Origin: Streptomyces albofaciens JCM 4342
GTDB lineage: Bacteria > Actinomycetota > Actinomycetes > Streptomycetales > Streptomycetaceae
Assembly: GCF_008634025.1 (NCBI RefSeq)
Contig: NZ_PDCM01000001.1
Location: forward strand, 2,043,501 to 2,107,500
Reading direction: 5' to 3'
Length of the DNA: 64,000 nucleotides
Positions 24,557-34,055 of this stretch are shown in pieces. The number at the start of each line of letters is the position of its first letter. The stretch's first letter is position 1. The position numbers and the translations under genes were made by a program. The notes under the pieces were generated by a model that was not told the DNA's origin, searched no databases, and saw nothing but the letters and a program-made list of their open reading frames with translations.

Positions 24557-26028
24557 CGGGCGGTGGCCTCTCCGATGCCGCTGAACGGGCAGCCGTACGA
24601 GAGCGATTCGGCCCGTTCCGCGCCCGTACCTGTACCCGCTCCGACACCGCCAGCCGTAGCCTCCTCCTTCTCCCTGGCACTGGCCCCGGCCTTTTCCCTG
24701 GCCACGGCCTCGGTCACGGCCCCGACACCGGCCCCGGCCCCGATCCCGGCCCGGGCCCCGGCCCTGGCTCCGGCCCCGGCCGAGCCCACCGCCCCGTACA
24801 CGACAGGAAGCTCCTCCACCCCGCGCGCCAGCACCGCCGGTATCCATTTCAGGCTGCTGTCCGGGACGGCCAGGCGCAGGCCCGGCAGGCGACGGAGCAG
24901 GGTCTCCAGGGCGATGTGCAGCTCGGTACGGGCCAGCGCGGCGCCCGGGCAGAAGTGGACGCCGTGGCCGAAGGCGAGGTGCGGGTTGGGCGTACGGTCG
25001 AAGTCCAGCGTGTCGGGGGCGGGGAAGCGGGCCGGGTCGCGGTTGGCCGCGCACAGCGAGACGATCACGGAGTCGCCGGCCGGGATCCGCGTGCCCGACA
25101 CCTCCGCGTCCGACGCGAGGAACCGCCAGGTCGTCAGCTCGAAAGCACTGTCGTAACGGAGCAGTTCCTCCACGGCGCGGGGTAGGAGCGCGGGGTCGTC
25201 ACGGAGCCGCGCGAGGTGTTCCGGGTGGCGGAACAGGGCGATCAGCGCCGTGGTGATCTGGTTGGTGACGGGCTCCTGTCCGGCGACGAGGAGTTGGAAG
25301 ATCATGGAGTCCAGCTCGGCGTCGTCCAGGTCCCCGGTGTCTCGGGCGGCGACGAGTCGGGAGAGCAGGTCGGTGCCGCGTTCCTGCCGCTTGTGGCGTA
25401 CCAGATCGGCGATATAGCCCTGCAAGCCGCGCAGCCGGGCCTCGTACGCCGGGCGGCCGGGGTCGTGCGGGCCGACGGGCTGGACGACCTTGCCCCAGTC
25501 GCGGTCGAAGCGCGCGGTGAACGCGTCGGGCAGGCCGATGGCCTCGGCGAGTACGAGGAAGGGGAAGCGCGCCGCGAACGACGCGACCAGGTCCACGCTG
25601 CCTCCGTGCCGGCGGTCCGGGCCGACGGGCGGCAGTTCGTTCAGCAGGGCCTCCGCCAGCCGCTCGAACCGGGGCCGGAGTTCGGCGATCCGCTTGGGTG
25701 CGAAGGCGTCGGTGATCAGACGCCGCATGGCGGTGTGCCGGGGCGGGTCCTGGTGCAACAGATGGACCTGGAGCTGTGAATGCTGCGGCTCGGGCATGAT
25801 CGATGCGCGGGCACGCCAGGCGGCGTTGCCACGGGAATGGTGCTTGCCCAGCCGGGGATCGTTCAGCGCCCGGTGGGCCGCCTCGTATCCGGTGACGAGC
25901 CAGGCGCACACACCGCTCGGGAACCGGACCCGGTGGACGGGGCCGCGCTCGCGCAGCTCCCCGTAGAGGGGGTACGGATCACGCTTGTAGTCCTCCCCAT
26001 AGAGGGGAAGCGGTTCGGGAAGGGACAT
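24553..26028 (-). CDS. Cytochrome P450 coupled to isonitrile synthase
   Basis: A 491-residue soluble bacterial P450. I-helix LLVAGQEPVTNQIT, K-helix EELLRYDSAFELTTWRF (ExxR), the AANRDPARFPAPDTLDFDR segment and the haem loop FGHGVHFCPGAALAR with ligand Cys360 are all intact. After the normal end (LPVVYG) is an unusual ~85-residue Gly/Ala/Arg-rich tail closing in YGCPFSGIGEATAR. ATG at 26028 follows gaggag. It is first of a two-gene operon with the isonitrile synthase, so it probably oxidises or couples the isonitrile product. A redox partner gene was not seen. Confidence 0.94.
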   Translation of the reverse strand: MSLPEPLPLYGEDYKRDPYPLYGELRERGPVHRVRFPSGVCAWLVTGYEAAHRALNDPRLGKHHSRGNAAWRARASIMPEPQHSQLQVHLLHQDPPRHTAMRRLITDAFAPKRIAELRPRFERLAEALLNELPPVGPDRRHGGSVDLVASFAARFPFLVLAEAIGLPDAFTARFDRDWGKVVQPVGPHDPGRPAYEARLRGLQGYIADLVRHKRQERGTDLLSRLVAARDTGDLDDAELDSMIFQLLVAGQEPVTNQITTALIALFRHPEHLARLRDDPALLPRAVEELLRYDSAFELTTWRFLASDAEVSGTRIPAGDSVIVSLCAANRDPARFPAPDTLDFDRTPNPHLAFGHGVHFCPGAALARTELHIALETLLRRLPGLRLAVPDSSLKWIPAVLARGVEELPVVYGAVGSAGAGARAGARAGIGAGAGVGAVTEAVAREKAGASAREKEEATAGGVGAGTGTGAERAESLSYGCPFSGIGEATAR

Positions 26029-26068
26029 GGGCGGGGCTCCTCAGGCGTTCAGAAAGCGATTCCGGGTC

Positions 26069-26128
26069 GGTGGTGGTCCCGGGCGGTGGTGGTCCCGGGC
26101 GGTGGTGGTCCCGGGCGGTGGTGGTCCA
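26069..26128. repeat. 16-bp tandem repeats upstream of the P450 gene
   Basis: ggtggtggtcccgggc occurs three times perfectly (26069, 26085, 26101) plus 12 bases of a fourth. The array begins 40 bp before the P450 start. On the minus strand a 49-codon frame (GTG 26198 to stop 26049) runs through it and would encode a His/Pro/Gly-rich peptide, without a clear ribosome site. Confidence 0.9.
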
Positions 26129-26580
26129 GCCACAGCGCCAAGTCGACGTCGCGTTCCAGGCGCAGGCTCCTCGGCGGTCGGCAGGTGTCCGTGTGCACGC
26201 CCGGTGCCGGTCGTGCGCACGCTTCACTCAGTGGTCGGGCGGAGCGGGCGCCGAGTTCCCGGCGGGTTCAGGGGGAGCGGGGGCGCGTGGGTGGCCGGAA
26301 CGGCGGCGGAAACCCAGGTAGTCGGAGCGGCGGCCGGGCTGGTTCCGGCGGGTGGGGAGGACAAACCTCACGTGGGGCGGGAGGGGCCCGGGGAGGGGGT
26401 GGGGGCGGTTCGGCGTGCCACGATGGCTGCGCCGAGCAGCGCGTTTCGCGCGGCTGCCGTCTCGCGCTGCGCTCGCCGCCGTAACCCGTTCTCCCGCCTT
26501 CCCTTATCTCCCTGCCTCGTTGCCCTCCCTGTCCTTGCCAGCCCTCTCCTTCCTTCTTCCGTCTGTGTATCGGAGCGGCC
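26129..26580. promoter_or_regulatory. Divergent control region with a polypyrimidine tract
   Basis: Gene-free DNA between the P450 operon (minus) and the copper operon (plus). From 26487 to 26570, just before the Met-rich protein start, the plus strand is nearly all C and T (cttcccttatctccctgcc type), in contrast to the G-rich DNA to its left. No CsoR-like or Zur-like palindrome was recognised. Promoters for both operons must lie here. Confidence 0.5.
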
Positions 26581-26816
26581 ATGTCTCTCGTCCGGCGCTT
26601 GTCATCCGTACTGCCCGCGAAACCGGTGCTCGGGTTCGTGGCGCTGCTCGTCGCCCTGTTCGTGTGCGCGTACGGGGCGGGGGCGGCCGCCGGGCCCGTG
26701 GCGCCGGGGATGCGGCCGGACGGCCGGGCCCCAGGTGCTCCCCAACAACCGGCTGACGGCGGCGGGATGGACGGCATGGACGACATGAACGGCATGAACG
26801 GCATGGGCGGGATGGG

Positions 26817-26820
<4 letters not shown>
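26581..26820 (+). CDS. Met-rich single-span membrane protein of copper operon
   Basis: A 79-residue protein: a basic N-terminus, one hydrophobic helix (VLGFVALLVALFVCAYGAGAAA, about 16-37, here given only as landmarks VLGFVALL and VALFVCAYG), a Pro/Gly linker and a Met-rich end, MDGMDDMNGMNGMGGMG. Clustered methionines spaced by two residues are typical Cu(I)-binding ligands outside the cytoplasm. Its stop overlaps the P-type ATPase start (ATGA), so the two are translationally coupled. It could hand copper to or from the ATPase. No named family recognised. Confidence 0.82.
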
Positions 26821-29560
<2,740 letters not shown>

Positions 29561-29564
<4 letters not shown>

Positions 29565-30088
29565 ACCTCTCCGCCCGCAGCCTCCCGGAACGACCTGCGC
29601 CCCCATCCGCCGCACGCACCGCCCTACGTTCCGCCGCCGCGCCCCTCATCGCGGGCGTCCTCACGCTCGGCTGCCTCACCGCCTGGGCCCTCGCCGGGAA
29701 TGCGGGCACCCCCGCCGAACTGCGGGTGACCGAGGGCCGCATCCTCGTCCCCTCCAACACGGAAGCCACGGCCGCTTTCTTCACCATCAGCAACACGGGT
29801 ACCACCGCCGACGAGCTGACCGGCGTCACCGGCCCGGCCGGACACCAGGCCATGGTCGGCCGCGATGTCGAGGTCGCCGAGGGGGCGCACCGGATGGAGA
29901 TGGCCGGAGCCGTCAGCGTTCCGGCGCGCGGCGCGCTGCGTATGACGCCCACGGATCTGGACGTCATGGTCAGCCCGCCGCCGCGGCTCGCACCGGGTGA
30001 CCGGGTCGTCTTCACGCTGCACTTCCGCGACAGCGGGCCCGTGAAGGCCGAGGCAGTGGCCGTACGGCCGGGGCGTTTGGAACCGTAA
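29561..30088 (+). CDS. PCuAC-like extracytoplasmic copper chaperone
   Basis: A 175-residue exported protein: a hydrophobic segment (about 26-45, LIAGVLTLGCLTAWALAG) then a cupredoxin-like PCuAC domain (AAFFTISNTGTTADELTGVT, GHQAMVGRD, GAHRMEMAGAVSVPARGALRM, DLDVMVSPPPRLAPGDRVVFTLHF). PCuAC proteins bind Cu(I) through His and Met and deliver it to cytochrome oxidase or other cuproenzymes. The first His and the Met residues are present, but the usual late His-x-Met is Asp-Val-Met here, so copper binding may be altered. GTG start overlaps the copA stop (GTGA). Confidence 0.85.
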
Positions 30089-30106
30089 CGCAATCTGGCA
30101 GGACGG

Positions 30107-30148
30107 GGCCGGTGCCCCGGAGTTCCGGTGAACTCCGGGGCACCGGCC
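30107..30148 (+). terminator. Terminator of the copper operon
   Basis: A perfect 19-bp stem (30107-30125 with 30130-30148) and a 4-base cggt loop, 19 bases after the PCuAC stop. No T-run. It separates the copper operon from the convergent sigma factor gene. Confidence 0.9.
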
Positions 30149-30216
30149 GGTTCATGCGGCCGAACCGCCAACTCAGACGGTCGAACCCGTCATTTCAGGC
30201 GGCTGAACCCGTCATC

Positions 30217-30819
30217 TCAGGCGGCCGTACCCGCCAACGCCCGGGCGGGCGGGCCGGCCGCGTCGGCCGCTTCGTCCCGCCCCTCCTCCAGCAGCGCAAC
30301 CAGCGTCTCGCGCGCCCGCGCCACCCGGGAACGCACCGTTCCCACCGGGCAGTCGGCGATCGCCGCCGCTTCCGCGTACGGCAGGCCCAACAACTGGGTC
30401 AGCACGAACGCCTCCCTGCGGGGCGCCGGCAGCGCCGACAGCAGTTCGGCGAGAGCGATGCCTTCGTCGAAACCGGGCACGCCGCGCGGCTGCGCCTTCT
30501 CCGCCGCGCTCTGCCAGTCGTCGGTACCGGCGAGCCGCGGTCTGCTGGCCAGCGACCGCAGACGGTCGGCGACCGTCCGGCGGGCGATGGTCAGCAGCCA
30601 GGTACGCGCCGACGACCGCCCTTCGAACCGGGGCAGGCTGCGCAGTGCCCGCAGATACGTGTCCTGCACCAGGTCGTCCGCGGCCTGCGCGTCACCGCTG
30701 AGGTGCGTGACGTAGCGGCGTACGTCCAGCTGTGTCGCGCGGACGAACCGCTCCACGGCGGCCTCGTCCCCGGTACGGGCCGCGAGGGCCCAGGCCGTCA
30801 CCGTGCCGTCATCGCGCAC
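30217..30819 (-). CDS. sigC: ECF sigma factor, SigC type
   Basis: A 200-residue ECF sigma factor. Region 2 is FVRATQLDVRRYVTHLSG...AADDLVQDTYLRALRSLPRF with SSARTWLLTIARRTVADRLR; region 4 is REAFVLTQLLGLPYAEAAAI with DCPVGTVRSRVARARETLVA. The pattern is very close to what I recall of Mycobacterium tuberculosis SigC, including ARSSARTWLL and TQLLGL-YA-AAA. GTG at 30819 follows ggaggtg. It is divergent from a zinc-finger gene with a 61-bp shared region, and convergent with the copper operon. SigC is associated with copper supply in mycobacteria, which fits the neighbours. Confidence 0.9.
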   Translation of the reverse strand: MRDDGTVTAWALAARTGDEAAVERFVRATQLDVRRYVTHLSGDAQAADDLVQDTYLRALRSLPRFEGRSSARTWLLTIARRTVADRLRSLASRPRLAGTDDWQSAAEKAQPRGVPGFDEGIALAELLSALPAPRREAFVLTQLLGLPYAEAAAIADCPVGTVRSRVARARETLVALLEEGRDEAADAAGPPARALAGTAA

Positions 30820-30880
30820 CCCGCACCTCCCGGCCGCCCGCCGCGGAACCGGCGCCGCGCACTTCGGGGAGGATGGGGCC

Positions 30881-31078
30881 ATGCAGTGCTCGCGCGTACG
30901 AACCGCCCTCTCCGCCCGCCTGGACGGCGAACAGCTGCCGCCGGGCATCACGGGCGGTCAGCTCGACGCCCACGTGGCGGGGTGCGTGGACTGCCGACGC
31001 TGGTCGGCGGGAGCAGCCCGGTTGCAGCGCCTCATTCGCGCGGCGAGGGCCGCGGACGGCGAGGGCGAGCGGCCCTGA
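30881..31078 (+). CDS. Small zf-HC2 zinc-finger protein (putative anti-sigma factor)
   Basis: A 65-residue protein with Cys3 near the start, then a His-x3-Cys-x2-Cys cluster (HVAGCVDCRRW), the zf-HC2 zinc-binding pattern of ECF anti-sigma factors. It lacks a membrane helix, so it would be a soluble, cytoplasmic anti-sigma or redox/zinc switch for the divergent SigC gene (inference). ATG at 30881 follows ggggagga. Its opposite orientation is atypical, since anti-sigma genes usually follow the sigma gene. Confidence 0.8.
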   Translation: MQCSRVRTALSARLDGEQLPPGITGGQLDAHVAGCVDCRRWSAGAARLQRLIRAARAADGEGERP

Positions 31079-31257
31079 GCGGCGGCGGCAGCCGCCCGCC
31101 GGGACAGGAGTCATCATCAAAGCTCCTTCGGGAGAACCGGCCCGCCGCGCACTGAACGCACGTCGACCGGACCGGTGACGATTACAGGGACCAGGGCCAT
31201 GGGCGGGACGGAATATGCCTCGGCGCACGGGGCTGTTCCTCGGCCTGTTAAGGACAG

Positions 31258-31362
31258 GTCCTCGGCCTGCCGGGACGGGTCCTCAGCACGACGGGACGGG
31301 TCCTCGGCCTGCCGGGACGGGTCCTCAGCACGACGGAGTACGTCCTCGGCGGGACCGGACAA
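31258..31362. repeat. Five 21-bp tandem repeats in a 318-bp gap
   Basis: Units begin at 31258, 31279, 31300, 31321 and 31342. Two versions alternate, gtcctcggcctgccgggacgg and gtcctcagcacgacgggacgg (one base over 20 each when written whole; landmarks are gtcctcggcctgccg and gtcctcagcacgacg). They fill the gap 31079-31396 between the zinc-finger gene and the membrane gene. The 21-bp period would allow heptapeptides (AEDPSRQ on the minus strand), but no start with a ribosome site was found. Confidence 0.85.
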
Positions 31363-31396
31363 GCCCTCTGCATGAGCCCTGGGTGTGACCGTGCTG

Positions 31397-32212
31397 TCAG
31401 CAGACAGCCGTCTCCCGTGGCGGCCCGCGGAGCCAGATGACGTGAACGAGCAGGAGCCGCCGCAAGGGCCGCCGCGGTTCACGGCGTACCGGGCGGGCCG
31501 GGCGGGGCGGTTCGGGCAGTACCGCGCGCAGGACGAGTACCAGCGGTACGAAGAGCCGTACGGACACGGCCCGTACGACGCGGAACGCCGCCCGCTCGCC
31601 GCCGCACAGCCACCACGCGCTCAGCAGCGCGACGAGCACGTGCGCCGCGAGCATCCCGGTCATGCTGCCACCCATGCCGGTCATGCTGCCGTCCATGCCG
31701 GTCATGTTGCCGTCCATGCCGGTCATGTCATGCATGCCGGGCATGTCGTGCCCGGTGTGCATGTGGTGGGTGGCGGGCATCCCGGCCATCGCCTCGCCGT
31801 ACCGCCGCCCCAGCCCCACGTCGTTCAGCAGCTGTTCGGCGTCGTGCTGCGGCATCGGGCGCCCGCCCATGCCGCACACCAGCGAGGCAGCCCACCGCTG
31901 GGCCAGGGAAACCTGGTCACCGCCGACGCCGGCACCGGCGGCGGACAGACCCGCCGCCACCGACTGGCCGAAGGAGAACGCGGTGTGCAGGACGGCCTGC
32001 GCCGTCAGCGTCAGCGCGGTCACGAAGAGCGGCCCCCGCTCGCGCGCGGCGAGACACCACGCTCCGCAGGCCGTCACCGCCACCGCGCCGAGCACCACCC
32101 ACACGGGCACGGGCGCGTCGGACATCAGGGCGTGGCCGAGGGCGGCGAGCAGCACACACACCGCCGCGAACACCCCGGCCCGCAAGCCCCTGAGAACACG
32201 CCCCGCAATCAT
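31397..32212 (-). CDS. Met/His-rich integral membrane protein of copper region
   Basis: A 271-residue membrane protein with about four hydrophobic segments (VFAAVCVLLAALGHALM; VPVWVVLGAVAVTACGAW; FVTALTLTAQAVLHTAF; MLAAHVLVALLSAWWLCGG). Between the third and fourth is a striking loop, HHMHTGHDMPGMHDMTGM followed by three more NMTGM/SMTGM-type units, a strong candidate extracytoplasmic Cu(I) site. Similar proteins occur in streptomycete copper clusters as hypothetical proteins. ATG at 32212 (MIAGRVLRGLR). Function unknown; copper sensing, storage or transfer is inferred from composition and neighbours. Confidence 0.85.
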   Translation of the reverse strand: MIAGRVLRGLRAGVFAAVCVLLAALGHALMSDAPVPVWVVLGAVAVTACGAWCLAARERGPLFVTALTLTAQAVLHTAFSFGQSVAAGLSAAGAGVGGDQVSLAQRWAASLVCGMGGRPMPQHDAEQLLNDVGLGRRYGEAMAGMPATHHMHTGHDMPGMHDMTGMDGNMTGMDGSMTGMGGSMTGMLAAHVLVALLSAWWLCGGERAAFRVVRAVSVRLFVPLVLVLRAVLPEPPRPARPVRREPRRPLRRLLLVHVIWLRGPPRETAVC

Positions 32213-32369
32213 GACCCGCTCATCGTTGCACCCCGCCCCACGCACCGGACGGGCAGGGCGGGCAGGGCGGGCCGAACGGGACCGGTACGGCGGCCCCGAG
32301 CGGCGTCCAGTACGGCAGACCGCAAAGAAACGCGTGGTTCAGTACGGCAGGCCGGAAAGGAATGCGTGG

Positions 32370-33260
32370 TCAGTACGGCAGACCGGAAAGGAACGCGTGC
32401 AGGGCTTGGTCGAAGTGCGGCGTGTTCTCCAGGTTGACCATGTGGCCCGCGCCCGGAATCCGCACCCGCTGGGCGCCGGGCACGGCGAGGGTGATGGCGT
32501 GGGCGTTGGCGGAGATGTCGGAGCAGTCCAGGTCACCGTCCAGGACCAGGGTCGGTACGCGGATCTCCGCCAGCCGCTCGTACGCCCCGACCTCGATCGG
32601 CATCCCGGCGCCCATCCCGTCCGCGTGCACGACCACGTTGGCGTCCGCCGACGCCCGCATCCGCTCGCGCAGGGCGGGGTCCACGGCGGACGGTTCGCGG
32701 TGCGGGCCGTCCACCCACATGCGCAGGAAGTGTTCGATGAAGCGCTCCGCGCCGTCCTCCTCCGTGTCCTCGATGGCGGCCACCTGTCCCTTGATGTGCT
32801 CCAGGACGAACGGGTCGGTGAAGGCCCGGCCGCTGATCCCGGGCGAGGCCAGGGCCAGGGCGAAGACGCGGTCGGGGTGGGCGAGGGCCATGTCCAGGGC
32901 GATCCGGGCGCCGTGCGAGAGGCCGACGAGGATGGCGCTGGCTATGCCGAGGTGGTCGAGGAGGACGCGCAGGTCCTCGTGGTTGGCGTAGTCGCCGTCG
33001 ACGGTCGAGGACAGGCCGTGGCCGCGCGCGTCGTAGCGGACGGTGCGCAGGCCGGAGCGCACGAGCCAGGCGAACTGCTCGTCCCACATGCGCTGGTCGA
33101 GCATCCCGCCGTGCAGCAGCACCACCGAGGGGCCCTCGGGGCCCGTGCCGGCGGCCTCGTAGAACAGCTCGCCGTTCTCGACCGGGACCGTGCCGTTCTC
33201 GACCTCCGTCTCGGGCCAGGCACCGGATTCCTGGGTTCCTTCGATTCCTTGGGTGGTCAT
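32370..33260 (-). CDS. Alpha/beta-fold hydrolase
   Basis: A 296-residue alpha/beta hydrolase. SVVLLHGGMLDQRMW holds the oxyanion HG, DARGHGLSS follows, the nucleophile elbow is GLSHGAR, the acid is near TLVLDGDLDCSD and the catalytic His is in GAGHMVNLENTPHF. Cap and length resemble 3-oxoadipate enol-lactonase-like and lipase-like members. ATG at 33260 gives MTTQGIEGTQ. A 23-bp duplication just upstream places a decoy start and a tiny frame between this gene and the MarR gene, with which it forms an operon. Confidence 0.92.
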   Translation of the reverse strand: MTTQGIEGTQESGAWPETEVENGTVPVENGELFYEAAGTGPEGPSVVLLHGGMLDQRMWDEQFAWLVRSGLRTVRYDARGHGLSSTVDGDYANHEDLRVLLDHLGIASAILVGLSHGARIALDMALAHPDRVFALALASPGISGRAFTDPFVLEHIKGQVAAIEDTEEDGAERFIEHFLRMWVDGPHREPSAVDPALRERMRASADANVVVHADGMGAGMPIEVGAYERLAEIRVPTLVLDGDLDCSDISANAHAITLAVPGAQRVRIPGAGHMVNLENTPHFDQALHAFLSGLPY

Positions 33261-33291
33261 GCTCCGTGTCCTTGGGTGGTCATGCTCCGTG
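33246..33291 (-). repeat. 23-bp perfect tandem duplication across a start codon
   Basis: tccttgggtggtcatgctcc followed by gtg is repeated exactly (33246-33268 and 33269-33291). Each copy contains an ATGA on the minus strand. The upstream ATG (33283) overlaps the MarR stop and opens an 8-codon frame (MTTQGHGA) whose TGA overlaps the hydrolase ATG at 33260. The original layout was probably a direct MarR-hydrolase ATGA overlap. Confidence 0.9.
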
Positions 33292-33909
33292 CCGTCCTGT
33301 GTGGGGTGCCGGGGTCGGGTGGGGCGCCGAGGGCTCCGAGTTCTCTGATGTCTCTGATGTCTCTGAGCACTCTGGGGGTTCCAGGGGTTCCGGAGACCGG
33401 CCGGTGCCGGGTCCGGTGCCAGGTCCGGTGTCGGGTCCGGTGCCGGAGCGGCCCAGCGACCGGAACTCCTCGCCGAGGCGGTCCAGTACGCGCAGGGTCG
33501 TGGCCACATCGGCGGCCGGCACCCCGGCCAGTACGCGGCGCAGCCCGGCCGCCTCCGACTCCTGGAGGGCACCCATGACATCGGCGCCCTCGGAGGTGAG
33601 CCGGACCAGCGGGGAGCGCCGGTGCGCGGGATTGGGGACGGTCTCCGCCAGACCCAGCTCCACCGCGTGGTTCACCCAGCGCTGCACCGGCTGCCGGTCC
33701 AGTTCCAGCGCGCGGGCCAGCTCCGGTACGGTCCGCGGGCCGTGCGTACGGAGGGCGTCGAGCAGCGCGTGCTGACCGGCCGTCAGGCCCGTACCGGCGA
33801 GCTCGCGTTCCACGGCGCGTACGACCGTCCGGTGCAGGGGCCACAGCCGGCGGATCACTTCGTACGCGAGGCGCTCGGGGGAGTCCGCGCCACCCTCAGT
33901 GACACTCAT
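33280..33909 (-). CDS. MarR-family transcriptional regulator
   Basis: A 209-residue winged-helix regulator: LAGTGLTAGQHALLDALRTHGPRTVPELARALELDRQPVQRWVNHAVELGLAE, written here only by its landmarks (LTAGQHALLDAL, TVPELARALELDRQPVQRWV), then the wing NPAHRRSPLVRLTSEGADVM. The last ~55 residues are a low-complexity TGPGTGPGTG / SETSETSEN tail beyond the normal MarR length. ATG at 33909 lies next to TGTCA palindromes that are likely its own operator. It controls the downstream hydrolase and itself (inference). Confidence 0.92.
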   Translation of the reverse strand: MSVTEGGADSPERLAYEVIRRLWPLHRTVVRAVERELAGTGLTAGQHALLDALRTHGPRTVPELARALELDRQPVQRWVNHAVELGLAETVPNPAHRRSPLVRLTSEGADVMGALQESEAAGLRRVLAGVPAADVATTLRVLDRLGEEFRSLGRSGTGPDTGPGTGPGTGRSPEPLEPPECSETSETSENSEPSAPHPTPAPHTGRHGA

Positions 33910-33936
33910 GGTGTCATGATGACATCGACAGTGTCA
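33898..33936 (-). promoter_or_regulatory. TGTCA palindromes at the marR start (likely autoregulatory operator)
   Basis: TGTCATGATGACA (33912-33924) is a perfect palindrome. TGACAC-TCATG-GTGTCA overlaps it and spans the start codon, and another gtgtcat follows at about 33931. Repeated TGTCA half-sites at a marR start are the classic arrangement for self-repression. Confidence 0.6.
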
Positions 33937-34055
33937 TCAGGGAAGGCCGCCACGCGGGGCGCGGCCGCACTGTCCCTGCGCGTGGAATCTGCGGATTGTT
34001 GAATGTACGGATAAGGGCGCGCCGAAGTTCCCGCTTCGCGCCGGATATCGCCTGC

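Noticed and set aside
31117..31375. Heptapeptide-repeat ORFs on either strand of the 21-bp repeat array
   Set aside because: The repeats produce open frames on both strands by chance; no ribosome site or conserved start supports either.
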